A DNA stretch of 64,000 bases from an uncultured Sphingomonadaceae bacterium (GTDB lineage: Bacteria > Pseudomonadota > Alphaproteobacteria > Sphingomonadales > Sphingomonadaceae), in NCBI GenBank assembly GCA_947501695.1, contig CANMWO010000001.1, positions 868,001 to 932,000 on the forward strand. Reading direction: 5' to 3'. Below are positions 28,004 through 36,889 of this stretch, piece by piece. The notes below the pieces were generated by a model. That model was not told where the DNA came from. It was given only the letters and a program-made list of their open reading frames with translations, and ran no database searches. Position 1 is the stretch's first letter, and each line of letters begins with the position of its first letter. The position numbers were made by a program, and so were the translations under genes.

Positions 28004-29272
28004 CTACCAGCGGGTTTCAAAACGATTGCGTAAATATATCGCAAGAGCGTTCATGGTGAGTAGGAACAAGAGTAATACGATAATCGCGGCCGAGGTTTTT
28101 TCTACAAAACCGCGATTCACTTCATCGGACCACAAGAAAATTTGCACCGGAAGAACAGTGGATGGTTCAACTATGCCGCCGGGTGGGGTCGCGATAAAGG
28201 CGCGCATCCCTATCATCAGCAAAGGTGCAGTTTCCCCCAAAGCGCGAGCCATGCCGATAATGGTACCGGTGAGAATACCAGGCAGGGCAAGCGGCAGAAC
28301 GTGATGGAACACAACCTGCATTTGGCTCGCACCGATGCCCAATGCCGCCTCACGAATAGATGGAGGCACGGCTTTGACAGCATTGCGTCCGGAAATAACG
28401 ATCACTGGCATGGTCATAAGGGCGAGCGTTAGACCGCCGACCAACGCCGCCGATCGCGGTAGGCCAAAGAGATTGAGAAATACAGCCAAACCAAGCAGAC
28501 CAAAGATGATCGATGGAACCGCTGCGAGATTATTGATCGAAACCTCAATCAAGTCAGTGTAGCGGTTTTTTGGGGCATATTCTTCAAGATAGAGGGCAGA
28601 AAGTACGCCAATGGGAAAGGCGATCATCAATGTGATAAACATAGTGATCAACGAGCCTTTCAGCGCTCCCCAAATCCCGACTTGCATCGGATCGGTTGCA
28701 TCCGAATTAAACAGGAAGTTACTGTTAAAGCCAGTGCTCAGTTTATCACCCAATTCTGCAACTTTCTTTTCAGCAAAAGCGTTGCCGTCACCTTTATAGG
28801 CAACGTCAATCTCTGATTCCACAGGCAGATAGAGTGTGGTTTTTGTTTCGATAACATCCGGGTCACTCATTATTGCTGTACTGACCGCCTGCCAGCCTCC
28901 AGCTGAAAATAACTCTCTGCCTTTCTCCCCATATTGGATTTCAACGCTGGCATTCACAATATCGCGGACACCCAATGTTCGAAGATTGGCTTTGCCATTC
29001 GCGCCTTCAAACTGGCTTGCCGAAGCACCGCCAGTCATCGCTGGAAAATCGATCTCGACAGGAAGCTCGGTCTGGGTAAAGCCACGTAGACCGTTTCCGA
29101 CCATCACGATCAGCAGGAAAGCTAGAAATCCAGCCGATAACATTATGGCGCCAAGGCCCAGCGCCTTAAACCGACGCTCGGCAGAATAGCGCTTGCGAAT
29201 ACGCTTCTGCATCGCGTCGCCTTGCCAATCGGTCGGATTGCGCGCTTCTACAATGGCAGCGGTGCTATTCAT
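28004..29272 (-). CDS. pstA: Phosphate ABC transporter permease PstA
   Basis: PstA is one of two permease subunits of the Pst importer. The transmembrane core (about residues 195-415) contains the EAA-type loop [32 protein letters not shown]. The protein is 422 residues, about 125 longer than E. coli PstA, because of an N-terminal domain (DUF3333-like) with a first helix and a large periplasmic segment (about 60-190). That extension is usual in alphaproteobacteria. The start overlaps the pstC stop, indicating coupling. Confidence 0.96.
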   Translation of the reverse strand: MNSTAAIVEARNPTDWQGDAMQKRIRKRYSAERRFKALGLGAIMLSAGFLAFLLIVMVGNGLRGFTQTELPVEIDFPAMTGGASASQFEGANGKANLRTLGVRDIVNASVEIQYGEKGRELFSAGGWQAVSTAIMSDPDVIETKTTLYLPVESEIDVAYKGDGNAFAEKKVAELGDKLSTGFNSNFLFNSDATDPMQVGIWGALKGSLITMFITLMIAFPIGVLSALYLEEYAPKNRYTDLIEVSINNLAAVPSIIFGLLGLAVFLNLFGLPRSAALVGGLTLALMTMPVIVISGRNAVKAVPPSIREAALGIGASQMQVVFHHVLPLALPGILTGTIIGMARALGETAPLLMIGMRAFIATPPGGIVEPSTVLPVQIFLWSDEVNRGFVEKTSAAIIVLLLFLLTMNALAIYLRNRFETRW

Positions 29273-30647
29273 AAGCTTCCCGATATTTTTTCACGACCCT
29301 GAGTGCGATCAAATTAAGTAATAGCGTGACGATGAACAGCACCAACCCAAGCGCGAAGGCAGCTAGCGTTTTGGGACTATCAAATTCTTGATCACCAGTA
29401 AGTAACTGAACGATCTGGGTCGTTACTGTGGTCACACTGGAAAATGGATTAGCAGTCATATTAGCGGCTAAACCGGCGGCCATCACAACGATCATTGTCT
29501 CGCCGATCGCTCGACTTACCGCCAACAGTACACCGCCGACGACGCCTGGAAGCGCTGCCGGGATCAGCACTTTTTTGATGGTTTCACTTTTAGTTGCTCC
29601 CATGGCGAGCGAACCGTCGCGCATCGCACTTGGGACAGCCGCTATGCTGTCATCGGCCATCGAAGACACGAACGGGATAATCATGATACCCATAACCACG
29701 CCAGCGGCTAAGGCCGATTCTGAAGAGGCGCCGGAAATCCCGATGGAAACAGCAAAGTCCCTTAAGGCTGGCGCAACGGTTAGTGCCGCGAAATAGCCGT
29801 AAACAACTGTGGGAACGCCTGCGAGAACCTCTAATATGGGCTTCATCCAGGCGCGGAAATTGGGAGGTGCATATTGGGTTAGATAGATCGCGCTCATCAA
29901 ACCCAATGGGATGGCGACAATCATAGCGATAATTGCGCCAATGAATACAGTGCCCCAGAATAACGGAATGGCACCAAATCCTGTTTCACCGCGCGGACCG
30001 GCCACCGCTTTGGGGTTCCATTCCGTGCCAAACAAAAAGTCTATCGGCGATACCATCGAAAAGAATCGCGCTGACTCAAAGATCAGTGATGCAAATATGC
30101 CGACGGTTGTGATGGTCGCGATGAGCGATGCAAGAAGCAGCGCCATCATGGTGATGCGCTCTATCTTTGTTCGTGCCCTCAGCTCCGGTTTCAATCTCAG
30201 CCAGGAATAAGCGCCGCCCGCAAATACCAACAAAAGTGCCGCAATTGCGCCAAGTGTCTGATAGTAGGATATGGCCGTCTTATAGGGCTCAACCATTGAT
30301 TTGGAGAGCGGATTAAATGCTTTGACCTGTTGGCCTGAGGCAATTGAACGGGCTTCAGCTAATATAGATCCGCGTGCAAAAGCGTCCTGGGGTAGTTGTT
30401 CTGCAGCTGGGCTGGCAAGCGCGGCATCGGTGATTAGTGCCGGGCTAGAGAAACTCCAGATAACTAGAAATAAAAGGGCAGGGCCGATTGCCCAAAGGGC
30501 GACATACCAGCCATGATAAGCAGGGAGAGAATGTACTTCTCCCCTTTTTGTGCTGCTCGTGGAAAAACGACTCGCTTTAACGCGGCCAAAAAACCAAGCA
30601 ATGCCACCAAGAACGATGATCAGCAGGAAGAGAATAGAGCCTGTCAC
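29265..30647 (-). CDS. pstC: Phosphate ABC transporter permease PstC
   Basis: PstC is the partner permease of PstA, 460 residues long with an enlarged N-terminal half. The C-terminal core has the EAA loop SAMRDGSLAMGATKSETIKKVLIPAALPGVVGG. The segment LLITDAALASPAAEQLPQDAF-like around residues 70-120 is probably periplasmic. The gene follows pstS after 83 bases that hold a large hairpin, which may lower permease expression relative to the binding protein. Confidence 0.96.
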   Translation of the reverse strand: MTGSILFLLIIVLGGIAWFFGRVKASRFSTSSTKRGEVHSLPAYHGWYVALWAIGPALLFLVIWSFSSPALITDAALASPAAEQLPQDAFARGSILAEARSIASGQQVKAFNPLSKSMVEPYKTAISYYQTLGAIAALLLVFAGGAYSWLRLKPELRARTKIERITMMALLLASLIATITTVGIFASLIFESARFFSMVSPIDFLFGTEWNPKAVAGPRGETGFGAIPLFWGTVFIGAIIAMIVAIPLGLMSAIYLTQYAPPNFRAWMKPILEVLAGVPTVVYGYFAALTVAPALRDFAVSIGISGASSESALAAGVVMGIMIIPFVSSMADDSIAAVPSAMRDGSLAMGATKSETIKKVLIPAALPGVVGGVLLAVSRAIGETMIVVMAAGLAANMTANPFSSVTTVTTQIVQLLTGDQEFDSPKTLAAFALGLVLFIVTLLLNLIALRVVKKYREAYE

Positions 30648-30684
30648 GGTAAAATAACTGATCCTTGGTTAGAAATATATGCAG

Positions 30685-30722
30685 CGGAATGCGGACTGCT
30701 TAAGATAGCAGCCCGCATTCCG
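30685..30722 (-). promoter_or_regulatory. Long intercistronic hairpin between pstS and pstC
   Basis: CGGAATGCGG-a-CTGCT-taagat-AGCAG-c-CCGCATTCCG is an almost perfect 16-bp stem with a 6-base loop, directly after the pstS stop. No long U-tract follows on the minus strand (TGCATATATTTCT). It is best read as an mRNA-stabilising or partially terminating element that keeps pstS mRNA in excess; that function is inferred. Confidence 0.65.
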
Positions 30723-30730
30723 AAAGTTAT

Positions 30731-31774
30731 TTATTTCAGTTCAGTACCAGTCAAAGTCGGCAAACTTTTTGCTGTGTCTGCCATTTGTGTACGAATATCG
30801 TCAGGTGATGCGATGAGGCCAGCTTTCACAAGATAGCCATCTTTTCCGCCTGCTCCCACGAATTCAGTTAGATATTCCTGAAGTCCAGGAATAACGCCAA
30901 CATGCTGTTTCTTGGCGTAAATATAAAGCGGACGCGCTCCAGGATACTCACCGGATGCAATCGCATCATATTTTGGCTCAACACCGGAAACTGCAACGCC
31001 GCGAACCGAGTCGGTATTTTCTTCTAGGAAGCTGTAACCGAAAATGCCCACACTATTAGGATTGGCTTTCAGTTTCTGGACGATCAAATTGTCATTTTCA
31101 CCCGCATCAATATAGGCGCCGTCGGCACGAACATCGTGACAGATAGCATCATATTCATCTTCGTCGGTATCTTTCAACGCTTTGGTGGCGGCGTCTGTTT
31201 TACAGCCTACCTCCATAATCAGTTCCGTAAGTGCATCGCGTGTACCTGAAGTCGAAGGCGGGCCATAAACGCTGATCGAGATGTCAGGCAGCGAAGAATC
31301 GATGTCAGACCAGTTTTTCGTTTCATTCTTTTTACCAAATGGACGCTCTGCGATGGCCTCGTAAATTTGTGTTGGCGTCAATTTGATCGATGGCCCTTCA
31401 TTGGCTTGCGCGATCGCGATTCCGTCAATACCGATCTGAACTTCAACGACATCAGTAACGCCATTTCCTTTACACATTTCAAATTCGGACGCCTTCATCC
31501 GCCGTGAAGCATTGACGATATCGGCAGTGTTTGCGCCAACGCCGGCACAGAATAGCTTCATTCCGCCACCAGTACCGGTTGATTCCAGAATGGGTGAAGT
31601 ATTCGAGCCATCAGAGCTAAACTGTTCTGCAACCGCTTTGGCAAATGGGAAAACAGTTGAGGAGCCGACTATTCTGATTTCGCTGCGAGTTCCACCTTGT
31701 CCGCCAGAAGCCTGATCCTGACAAGCGGCTAATGCGAGAGTGGACACCGCCAAAAGAGCGATTTTCTTAAACAT
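30731..31774 (-). CDS. pstS: Phosphate-binding lipoprotein PstS
   Basis: PstS is the periplasmic phosphate receptor of the Pst importer. The 347-residue protein has a signal with lipobox LAAC (residues 15-18), so it is lipid-anchored. Phosphate-contacting stretches are RIVGSSTVFPFAKAVAEQF near residues 34-52 and GPPSTSGTRDAL near 174-185. Two cysteine pairs (FCAGVG, EMCKG; GCKTD, ICHD) may form disulfides, as in the SphX/PstS-type family. It is first of the structural genes, after phoR, with its own promoter region bearing a Pho-box-like site. Confidence 0.96.
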   Translation of the reverse strand: MFKKIALLAVSTLALAACQDQASGGQGGTRSEIRIVGSSTVFPFAKAVAEQFSSDGSNTSPILESTGTGGGMKLFCAGVGANTADIVNASRRMKASEFEMCKGNGVTDVVEVQIGIDGIAIAQANEGPSIKLTPTQIYEAIAERPFGKKNETKNWSDIDSSLPDISISVYGPPSTSGTRDALTELIMEVGCKTDAATKALKDTDEDEYDAICHDVRADGAYIDAGENDNLIVQKLKANPNSVGIFGYSFLEENTDSVRGVAVSGVEPKYDAIASGEYPGARPLYIYAKKQHVGVIPGLQEYLTEFVGAGGKDGYLVKAGLIASPDDIRTQMADTAKSLPTLTGTELK

Positions 31775-31875
31775 TATACTGTCCCCGTTTTTTATGGAGT
31801 GGTGAAAAATTGGCCAAGAATCGGATTTGATTTCTAGCCGATTTGCTGTGTTTAAAAGTCGGCAATGTCCTAATG

Positions 31876-31893
31876 ATTACATATTTATGACAG
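31876..31893 (-). promoter_or_regulatory. Pho box upstream of pstS
   Basis: On the minus strand CTGTCATAAATATGTAAT matches the PhoB half-site CTGTCAT perfectly in the first copy and degenerately in the second, 11 bases later. It lies about 100 bases before the pstS start in the phoR-pstS gap. PhoB activation of pstS is well established in the family. Confidence 0.6.
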
Positions 31894-31926
31894 AAATATT
31901 ACACCGGGCGGATTTGAACTGCCGTC

Positions 31927-33162
31927 CTATGATTTGATGACGGGTAGAAAAATTGCCACCGTCGTGCCGACCCCTTGTCCGCTGGTGACTTCCATTCGCC
32001 CCCCGTGGCGCTCTGTAATATGTTTGACGATAGCTAGCCCTAACCCAGTTCCGCCGATCGATTTGCTTCTACCTTTGTCGACACGGTAAAAACGTTCGGT
32101 CAATCTTGGTATGTGTTCGGCTGCTATGCCATCGCCCTGATCTGTGACGGCCAGCCGTAGCATGGATCCGTTCCGATTTGGCTCGATCGCGACGGAGATA
32201 GGGGTGCCGCGCCGCCCATATTTGTAGGCGTTACTGACTAGATTGTGGAGCAGTTGAGACAACTGTGCATAATCGCCTTGGACCGGTGGTAAATTATTCG
32301 GCAGCGAAACGACAAAATCATGATCTTTCTTATTGCGGCCGTTGAGGAATACGGCTTTCACCTCGGCCACCAAATCGGCAAGATCAACCGGCTCAGCAGG
32401 CAGTTGGTATTTTTCTGCTTCAATACGAGATAGCGACATCAAGTCTTCGACCAGGCGCTGCATTCGGTCGGCTTCTTGATACATGATGTTCAGGAAACGG
32501 GCGCGTGTGTCTTCGTCTTTCCCCGCTTCAGGGTTTTCGAGTGTCTCGATAAAGCCTTTGATGGCTGCGAGGGGCGTCCGCAACTCGTGACTCGCATTGG
32601 CAACGAAATCAGTGCGCATACGTTCAGCGGCATAGCGGCTGCTCTGATCGGAGAGCTGAACGAGTTTTAATCCGTCCCCCAGTGCGTGAATTCGCAATTC
32701 CCAGCGTTGATCCGCGCTACCGACCCCAACTAATAGAATTGGTTCCCCCGAGTGTTCGGCGTTGGGATTGGCAAGCCGGTCAGCGGCTGCCGGATGGCGG
32801 ATGGCGACTCGAACATCTTCGCCGATAATATGATTGCCGAGAAAATTCTTCGCCGCGGGATTGGCTGCCGCTACCTTGGCATTGCGAATAAGCAAAATCG
32901 GATCGGTGATCGGATCTATTACGTCCTGATAAGCCTCGGCTCTTCCTTGATATAAAATCCTTTTTTTCTGGCGTTCCAGCGCGGAGAAATCAGGTTGCGG
33001 CGTTGCGGCGTCTTCGAGCGCAATGATTGCCAAAGCGACGACACCAAAAGCAGACATGATGATAATTTTCATCAATGCAGGAGAGGTTTGCGTGGCCAGA
33101 ACCGATCCTCCAATGATGAGAAGGATAGCAAAAATCAGGCGAAAAGGAGAAATTGTGTTCAT
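31927..33162 (-). CDS. phoR: Phosphate regulon sensor kinase PhoR
   Basis: PhoR is the membrane histidine kinase paired with PhoB. The 411-residue protein has two N-terminal helices (residues 7-49), a PAS-like region (about 80-170), the dimerisation helix with the phosphorylated His192 in NASHELRTPLAAIKGF, and a catalytic ATPase domain with N (LLHNLVSNAYKYGRRG) and G boxes (DQGDGIAAEH, GTGLGLAIVKHI). It is upstream of pstS in the same direction, 152 bases away, with the Pho box between. Confidence 0.94.
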   Translation of the reverse strand: MNTISPFRLIFAILLIIGGSVLATQTSPALMKIIIMSAFGVVALAIIALEDAATPQPDFSALERQKKRILYQGRAEAYQDVIDPITDPILLIRNAKVAAANPAAKNFLGNHIIGEDVRVAIRHPAAADRLANPNAEHSGEPILLVGVGSADQRWELRIHALGDGLKLVQLSDQSSRYAAERMRTDFVANASHELRTPLAAIKGFIETLENPEAGKDEDTRARFLNIMYQEADRMQRLVEDLMSLSRIEAEKYQLPAEPVDLADLVAEVKAVFLNGRNKKDHDFVVSLPNNLPPVQGDYAQLSQLLHNLVSNAYKYGRRGTPISVAIEPNRNGSMLRLAVTDQGDGIAAEHIPRLTERFYRVDKGRSKSIGGTGLGLAIVKHITERHGGRMEVTSGQGVGTTVAIFLPVIKS

Positions 33163-33399
33163 ATTTGCCGTTGCGATAAAATTCGGTCGCTTTGTTTAGG
33201 CGGGTTTTTGCAAAAACAACAATGGCTATGTCAAAATTCTGAGCGTGGATGTCGGCTCGAATATTCTTTTTACAGGATTACCCGTTAAGCATCTCAGTCG
33301 AAATGTCCCGTTTATGGACGACGAATTGCAAGCGTGACTGTTTACTCGCATTTAATCGTTTTTCCCTTTAAGGGCGGAATTCAGAGGATATTTTACGCC

Positions 33400-33828
33400 A
33401 TGCCGGACAATGCAAATCAGAATTATATGCCTTTAGAATCTAAAAAAGAATCCGACAATGGCGCCATTGTAACCCGTCGCCGTGCGTTGATGATGGGCGC
33501 TGTAACAGCTTCTGCTATTGTCAGCATCAAACCAGCTTTGGCGCAAACTGCCGGTTCTGTTCTCAATTGTGAGATTCCAGTGCCTGGCAATCACGCTGCG
33601 GGCGGCTTTATTGGTCCCGACGGCAAAATTGTATCACCTGATACGCCGGGCGCATTCCCGCCAGCGGGCCGTAATTTTACTGGCGAAGAAGTAAAACGCG
33701 CGATGAATGGCCGTTCTTTGCCTGGTACATCATACGACCAATCCAAAGCTTATGTGAATTATATCCGCCGGCTGCAGTCTGGACAAAGTGGCTTTACTTG
33801 CTACGCCTCCCTGCAAATGCCGCGATAA
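33400..33828 (+). CDS. Tat-signal exported protein of the HprK-related cluster, possible substrate
   Basis: The protein has about 142 residues from ATG 33400, preceded by AGAGGA. A twin-arginine signal TRRRALMMGAVTASAIV and a cut-site-like KPALAQTAGS follow a polar N-region. The mature part of about 95 residues holds two cysteines (VLNCEIPVPG near its start and GFTCYASLQ near the end), a glycine-rich GGFIGPDGKIVSP and many serine/threonine/tyrosine residues. I do not recognise a family. Its placement ahead of a PqqD-like protein, a kinase and a nucleotidyltransferase makes it a candidate target of their modification. The ORF track starts 22 codons earlier. Confidence 0.75.
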   Translation: MPDNANQNYMPLESKKESDNGAIVTRRRALMMGAVTASAIVSIKPALAQTAGSVLNCEIPVPGNHAAGGFIGPDGKIVSPDTPGAFPPAGRNFTGEEVKRAMNGRSLPGTSYDQSKAYVNYIRRLQSGQSGFTCYASLQMPR

Positions 33829-33866
33829 GCGGTGCTTTGATTTTCGGCTTCAAAGCCAACGCTTAT
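33825..33866 (+). promoter_or_regulatory. Two-tier hairpin between the Tat-signal gene and the pqqD-like gene
   Basis: ATAAGCG-gt-GCTTTGA-ttttcggct-TCAAAGC-caa-CGCTTAT forms two stacked perfect 7-bp stems, starting within the stop codon of the Tat-signal gene. TAACATATT follows rather than a strong T tract. Such hairpins in peptide-modification operons lower transcription of enzyme genes relative to the precursor; applying that here is inference. Confidence 0.6.
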
Positions 33867-33936
33867 TAACATATTCATGCTACCAGACAGGCCTGTTTTG
33901 AATGACTTGCCTTGATCAGGAATAGTGTAACCGAAA

Positions 33937-34215
33937 ATGAGCCAGCTTTATCGTGCCGCAGCCCCTGATGGGCTAATCCAGTTTCCGCTGGACAGTATGA
34001 CTCTGATTTTCCAGAAATCATCAGGGATCACGCATATGGTTGCTGATCCGGTACCAGCGATAATCGAGGTAATGGCTGAGGATATATTGACTGCTGATGA
34101 TGTCGCACAGCGGCTCTCTGCCAGCTATGATCTGGAAGATACTGCTGATGCCGCTGATATCGTGCTGGCGAGGCTGGTTGAGCTGTGCTCGCTTGGTCTC
34201 GTGGAACAGGTGTAG
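33937..34215 (+). CDS. PqqD-like protein of the HPr-rel-A system
   Basis: This 92-residue PqqD/RRE-type small protein has the family pattern TLIFQKSSGITHMVADPVPAIIEVMAEDILTADDVAQRL. PqqD relatives bind leader regions of peptide substrates and present them to modifying enzymes. The neighbour kinase and nucleotidyltransferase match the arrangement I know by the annotation 'HPr-rel-A system PqqD family peptide chaperone'. The substrate is not proven. The next gene begins five bases after its stop. Confidence 0.9.
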   Translation: MSQLYRAAAPDGLIQFPLDSMTLIFQKSSGITHMVADPVPAIIEVMAEDILTADDVAQRLSASYDLEDTADAADIVLARLVELCSLGLVEQV

Positions 34216-34220
34216 GTCAG

Positions 34221-35090
34221 GTGGCACGGCTCCATCACCTTTATCTGACCGTCGGCCCGGCACGCTTCCGGGTTGCTTCAACTTGGCGGCAACCTCTGGA
34301 TCAATTGGCTGCGCTGTATAAGGACTATCCTGCATCGCAAGATGGTTATGCGGATTTTACGGTCCGCTTGGAGCCTGAGAAGCCATGGCGGCGCTATATC
34401 CGGCCATCGGTCCATATTTCAGGTGACTATTGGCTGCCCGATGCTGCGCCATTGCCGCTGAACCAAAGCCTGTTGGCGGCTGAAATGGGTATGAACCTGC
34501 AAATGGCTCTAGGCTGGCGGCGGCACCTTTTATTGCATGCCAGCAGCGTCGAAAAAGATGGCAAGGCCTTGCTGATGACCGGACTGTCTGGTTCGGGGAA
34601 ATCGACATTATCCGCCATGCTCGCGGAAAAAGGCTGGCGATTCATGGGCGATGAATTTGCATTGCTTAACCCGGATACCGGCATGGTGCACAGCTTCCCG
34701 CGCCTTATCAGTCTGAAAAATGAGGCAATTGCAGCTATGCAAGCGATTGTGCCTGATAACCGGTTTGGTCCTTTGATGAAGGATACGCCAAAAGGCGATA
34801 TTCGCCATATCGTTCCGCCGCTGGATTCTGTGAACAAGATGGCAGACCCTGCGAAGCCAGCCTTGCTGCTATTTCCGCGTTTCGGCTATGATCCCGCACT
34901 GCGCGATATGGGTAAGAGCGAGATTTTCGTGCGTCTTACTCAGGCTTCGACCAACTATGTCGCTCTGGGTGAAGTGGGCTTTCGTGCGCTAACAATGTTT
35001 GTTGATACGGTGCCGGTTAAGGCAATAGACTATCAATCAGCGGATCAGGCCGAAGAGCTGATTGATGGTCTCTGGGGCGAGCTGTCATGA
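34221..35090 (+). CDS. HprK-related kinase A
   Basis: This protein of about 289 residues has an HPr kinase/phosphorylase-like P-loop domain. The P-loop is MTGLSGSGKSTLSAML (about residue 115), followed by KGWRFMGDEFALLNPDTG, the typical aspartate/glutamate pair of HprK-like kinases. The N-terminal 90 residues (LYLTVGPARFRVASTW) replace the true HprK regulatory domain. I chose the GTG at 34221, 5 bases after the pqqD-like stop; the listed ORF starts inside that gene. HprK relatives phosphorylate serine in proteins or, in lasso-peptide clusters, in precursor peptides. The target here is unknown. Confidence 0.9.
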   Translation: MARLHHLYLTVGPARFRVASTWRQPLDQLAALYKDYPASQDGYADFTVRLEPEKPWRRYIRPSVHISGDYWLPDAAPLPLNQSLLAAEMGMNLQMALGWRRHLLLHASSVEKDGKALLMTGLSGSGKSTLSAMLAEKGWRFMGDEFALLNPDTGMVHSFPRLISLKNEAIAAMQAIVPDNRFGPLMKDTPKGDIRHIVPPLDSVNKMADPAKPALLLFPRFGYDPALRDMGKSEIFVRLTQASTNYVALGEVGFRALTMFVDTVPVKAIDYQSADQAEELIDGLWGELS

Positions 35091-36106
35091 TGCACAATGC
35101 TCAATCTTTGGTGGATGCTCTTCGAGAGCCGGATACGGTTCTTGCGCTTGACGGGGCAAAGTGGGCGGATCTCATCAGTATTGCCCGGGCAGAGTCACTT
35201 GTCGGCAGTTTGGCCCATCGTTTGGCAGATATTGAGGTGCCGAAGCAGGTTGAACCAATTCTGAGGGATGCGATTCAAGCCACTGACCTTGCTCGACAAC
35301 AGGCGCTTTGGGAGGCGGATAGCGCGCGCCGTGCCCTCGCACCACTAAACTGTAAGACGGTGCTGATGAAGGGCACCGCTTATGTCGCAGCGAATCTCGA
35401 CGTGGGTATCGGACGGAGCATTGGCGATCTCGATATCATGGCCGCACGGGATCAGTTGCCCGCTGTCGAAGAGCTATTGCTTGACGCCGGTTGGGAATGG
35501 GTGAAGCAGGACTCTTATGACGATCAATATTACCGCGATCATATGCATGAGCTGCCGCCGCTGATTCATCGCGAACGCGACCGGATGATCGATGTGCATC
35601 ATACAATTTTGCCATTGACCGCACGGCCAACGCCTAATGCGGTCGAGATATTGAATGCGGCAATTAAGCTGGATTCCGAACTCTACGTGATGGCGCCTGC
35701 TGATATGCTGCTCCACTCGGTTGCGCATCTTTTTGCTGATGGTGACTTGGCGGGGGGATTGCGCAACTTGTGGGATATTGATCGGCTGGTGCAGCAATTT
35801 GCTAACGAAGATAAAGAGTTCTGGACGGAATTGGCCACACGCGCGAAATTACATCAACTGGAACGGCATCTTGAGCGCGCACTGCGACTGGCCGCTCGGC
35901 TATATGGCACGCCCGTTTGTGAAGATCGCGCGGGTAAGACTAGATTTGCCGATTTTCTATACGTTCGCCGCCTGTTAGCGAGAGACGGATGGGGTCGGGA
36001 AAATCGAAAGTTCACACGGCAAGCCTTCTATATCCGTTCCCATTGGTTAAGAATGCCGCCGCTTATGCTCGCTCGACATTTATGGACAAAGTGGCGCAAG
36101 GGCTGA
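35087..36106 (+). CDS. Nucleotidyltransferase-fold protein (NTP_transf_5-like)
   Basis: This 339-residue protein has the nucleotidyltransferase signature GIGRSIGDLDIM (about residues 107-118) and the downstream acidic DVHHTILPL, matching the uncharacterised NTP_transf_5 family. The C-terminal half is helical (AADMLLHSVAHLFADGDLAGGLRNLWDID). Its start overlaps the kinase stop (ATGA), so it is coupled. Family members occur beside HprK-like kinases in peptide-modification clusters. It could add a nucleotide to the phosphorylated product, which is inference. Confidence 0.88.
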   Translation: MMHNAQSLVDALREPDTVLALDGAKWADLISIARAESLVGSLAHRLADIEVPKQVEPILRDAIQATDLARQQALWEADSARRALAPLNCKTVLMKGTAYVAANLDVGIGRSIGDLDIMAARDQLPAVEELLLDAGWEWVKQDSYDDQYYRDHMHELPPLIHRERDRMIDVHHTILPLTARPTPNAVEILNAAIKLDSELYVMAPADMLLHSVAHLFADGDLAGGLRNLWDIDRLVQQFANEDKEFWTELATRAKLHQLERHLERALRLAARLYGTPVCEDRAGKTRFADFLYVRRLLARDGWGRENRKFTRQAFYIRSHWLRMPPLMLARHLWTKWRKG

Positions 36107-36109
36107 TGG

Positions 36110-36796
36110 TTATTGCCCTAATGTGATCAATGTCGGAACAAGTTCGTCATAATGATCGATAACGGCATCAGCGCCGAGCTCTTCAACAGGCTGATGCAAA
36201 AAGCCGAAACTTACCGCAACATTAGCGATTCCGGCATTTCGCGCCGCTTTGATATCGAAAATACTATCGCCAACAAAGGCGGAGGGTGTATGATCCACCA
36301 CGCCACCACAGCGCCGGATCATCTCGTCAATCGGATCGCGTTTGGGTTTGCTGCGCCCTTTGCCCATTGTATCGCCACCGATGACAGTTACAAAGCGATC
36401 AATCATGCCGACATTGTTCAGCAGTTTAACCGCGAGACTTTCAAATTTGTTGGTGACGACCGCTAGCTTAATGTCCTGATCCTGCAGCAAATCCATAGCA
36501 TCGAGCAATCCAGCAAAGGCCGGTGCATTGTTACCCAAATTGGCTTCATAATGGTCAATCAGCACTGGCATCAGGCTTTTGACTAACTCTTTATCGCTGC
36601 CACCAGACTGCTCCAGCGCCATTTCCAGCATGTGCCGCGCACCCATGCCAACCAGTGATCGAATAGATTGCGAGTCAACAGTGGGTCGGTTCGCGCTTTC
36701 CAGCGCATGATTGAGCGATGCAGCCAGTTCCATGCTGGTGTCCAGCAAAGTGCCGTCGAGGTCGAAGCCAATAATATTGAAAGGAATTTTTGCCAT
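36110..36796 (-). CDS. gph: Phosphoglycolate phosphatase (HAD family)
   Basis: This 228-residue HAD phosphatase has motif I FDLDGTLLDTS (nucleophile Asp), motif II VVTNKF, and motif III/IV with KPKRDP and AFVGDSIFDIKAARNAG. The helical cap domain (about 20-90) is that of Gph. It removes phosphate from 2-phosphoglycolate produced by DNA repair or oxygenation. Other HAD hydrolases of similar size (pyrophosphatase PpaX) cannot be excluded. It is convergent with the nucleotidyltransferase and divergent from glmU. Confidence 0.9.
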   Translation of the reverse strand: MAKIPFNIIGFDLDGTLLDTSMELAASLNHALESANRPTVDSQSIRSLVGMGARHMLEMALEQSGGSDKELVKSLMPVLIDHYEANLGNNAPAFAGLLDAMDLLQDQDIKLAVVTNKFESLAVKLLNNVGMIDRFVTVIGGDTMGKGRSKPKRDPIDEMIRRCGGVVDHTPSAFVGDSIFDIKAARNAGIANVAVSFGFLHQPVEELGADAVIDHYDELVPTLITLGQ

Positions 36797-36889
36797 AGGG
36801 CTGCCATAGAACCGATCTTGCTGGCATAAGCAAGTCCATCATGGCATGGCCAAAATCCAGTTTGCCGAACATATATCCGGAGTTTTTGC

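Noticed and set aside
30521-30560. GGGAGA...TCTCCC inverted repeat inside the pstC start region
   Set aside because: It lies in the coding sequence of pstC, the stem is short, and no regulatory role is suggested by position.
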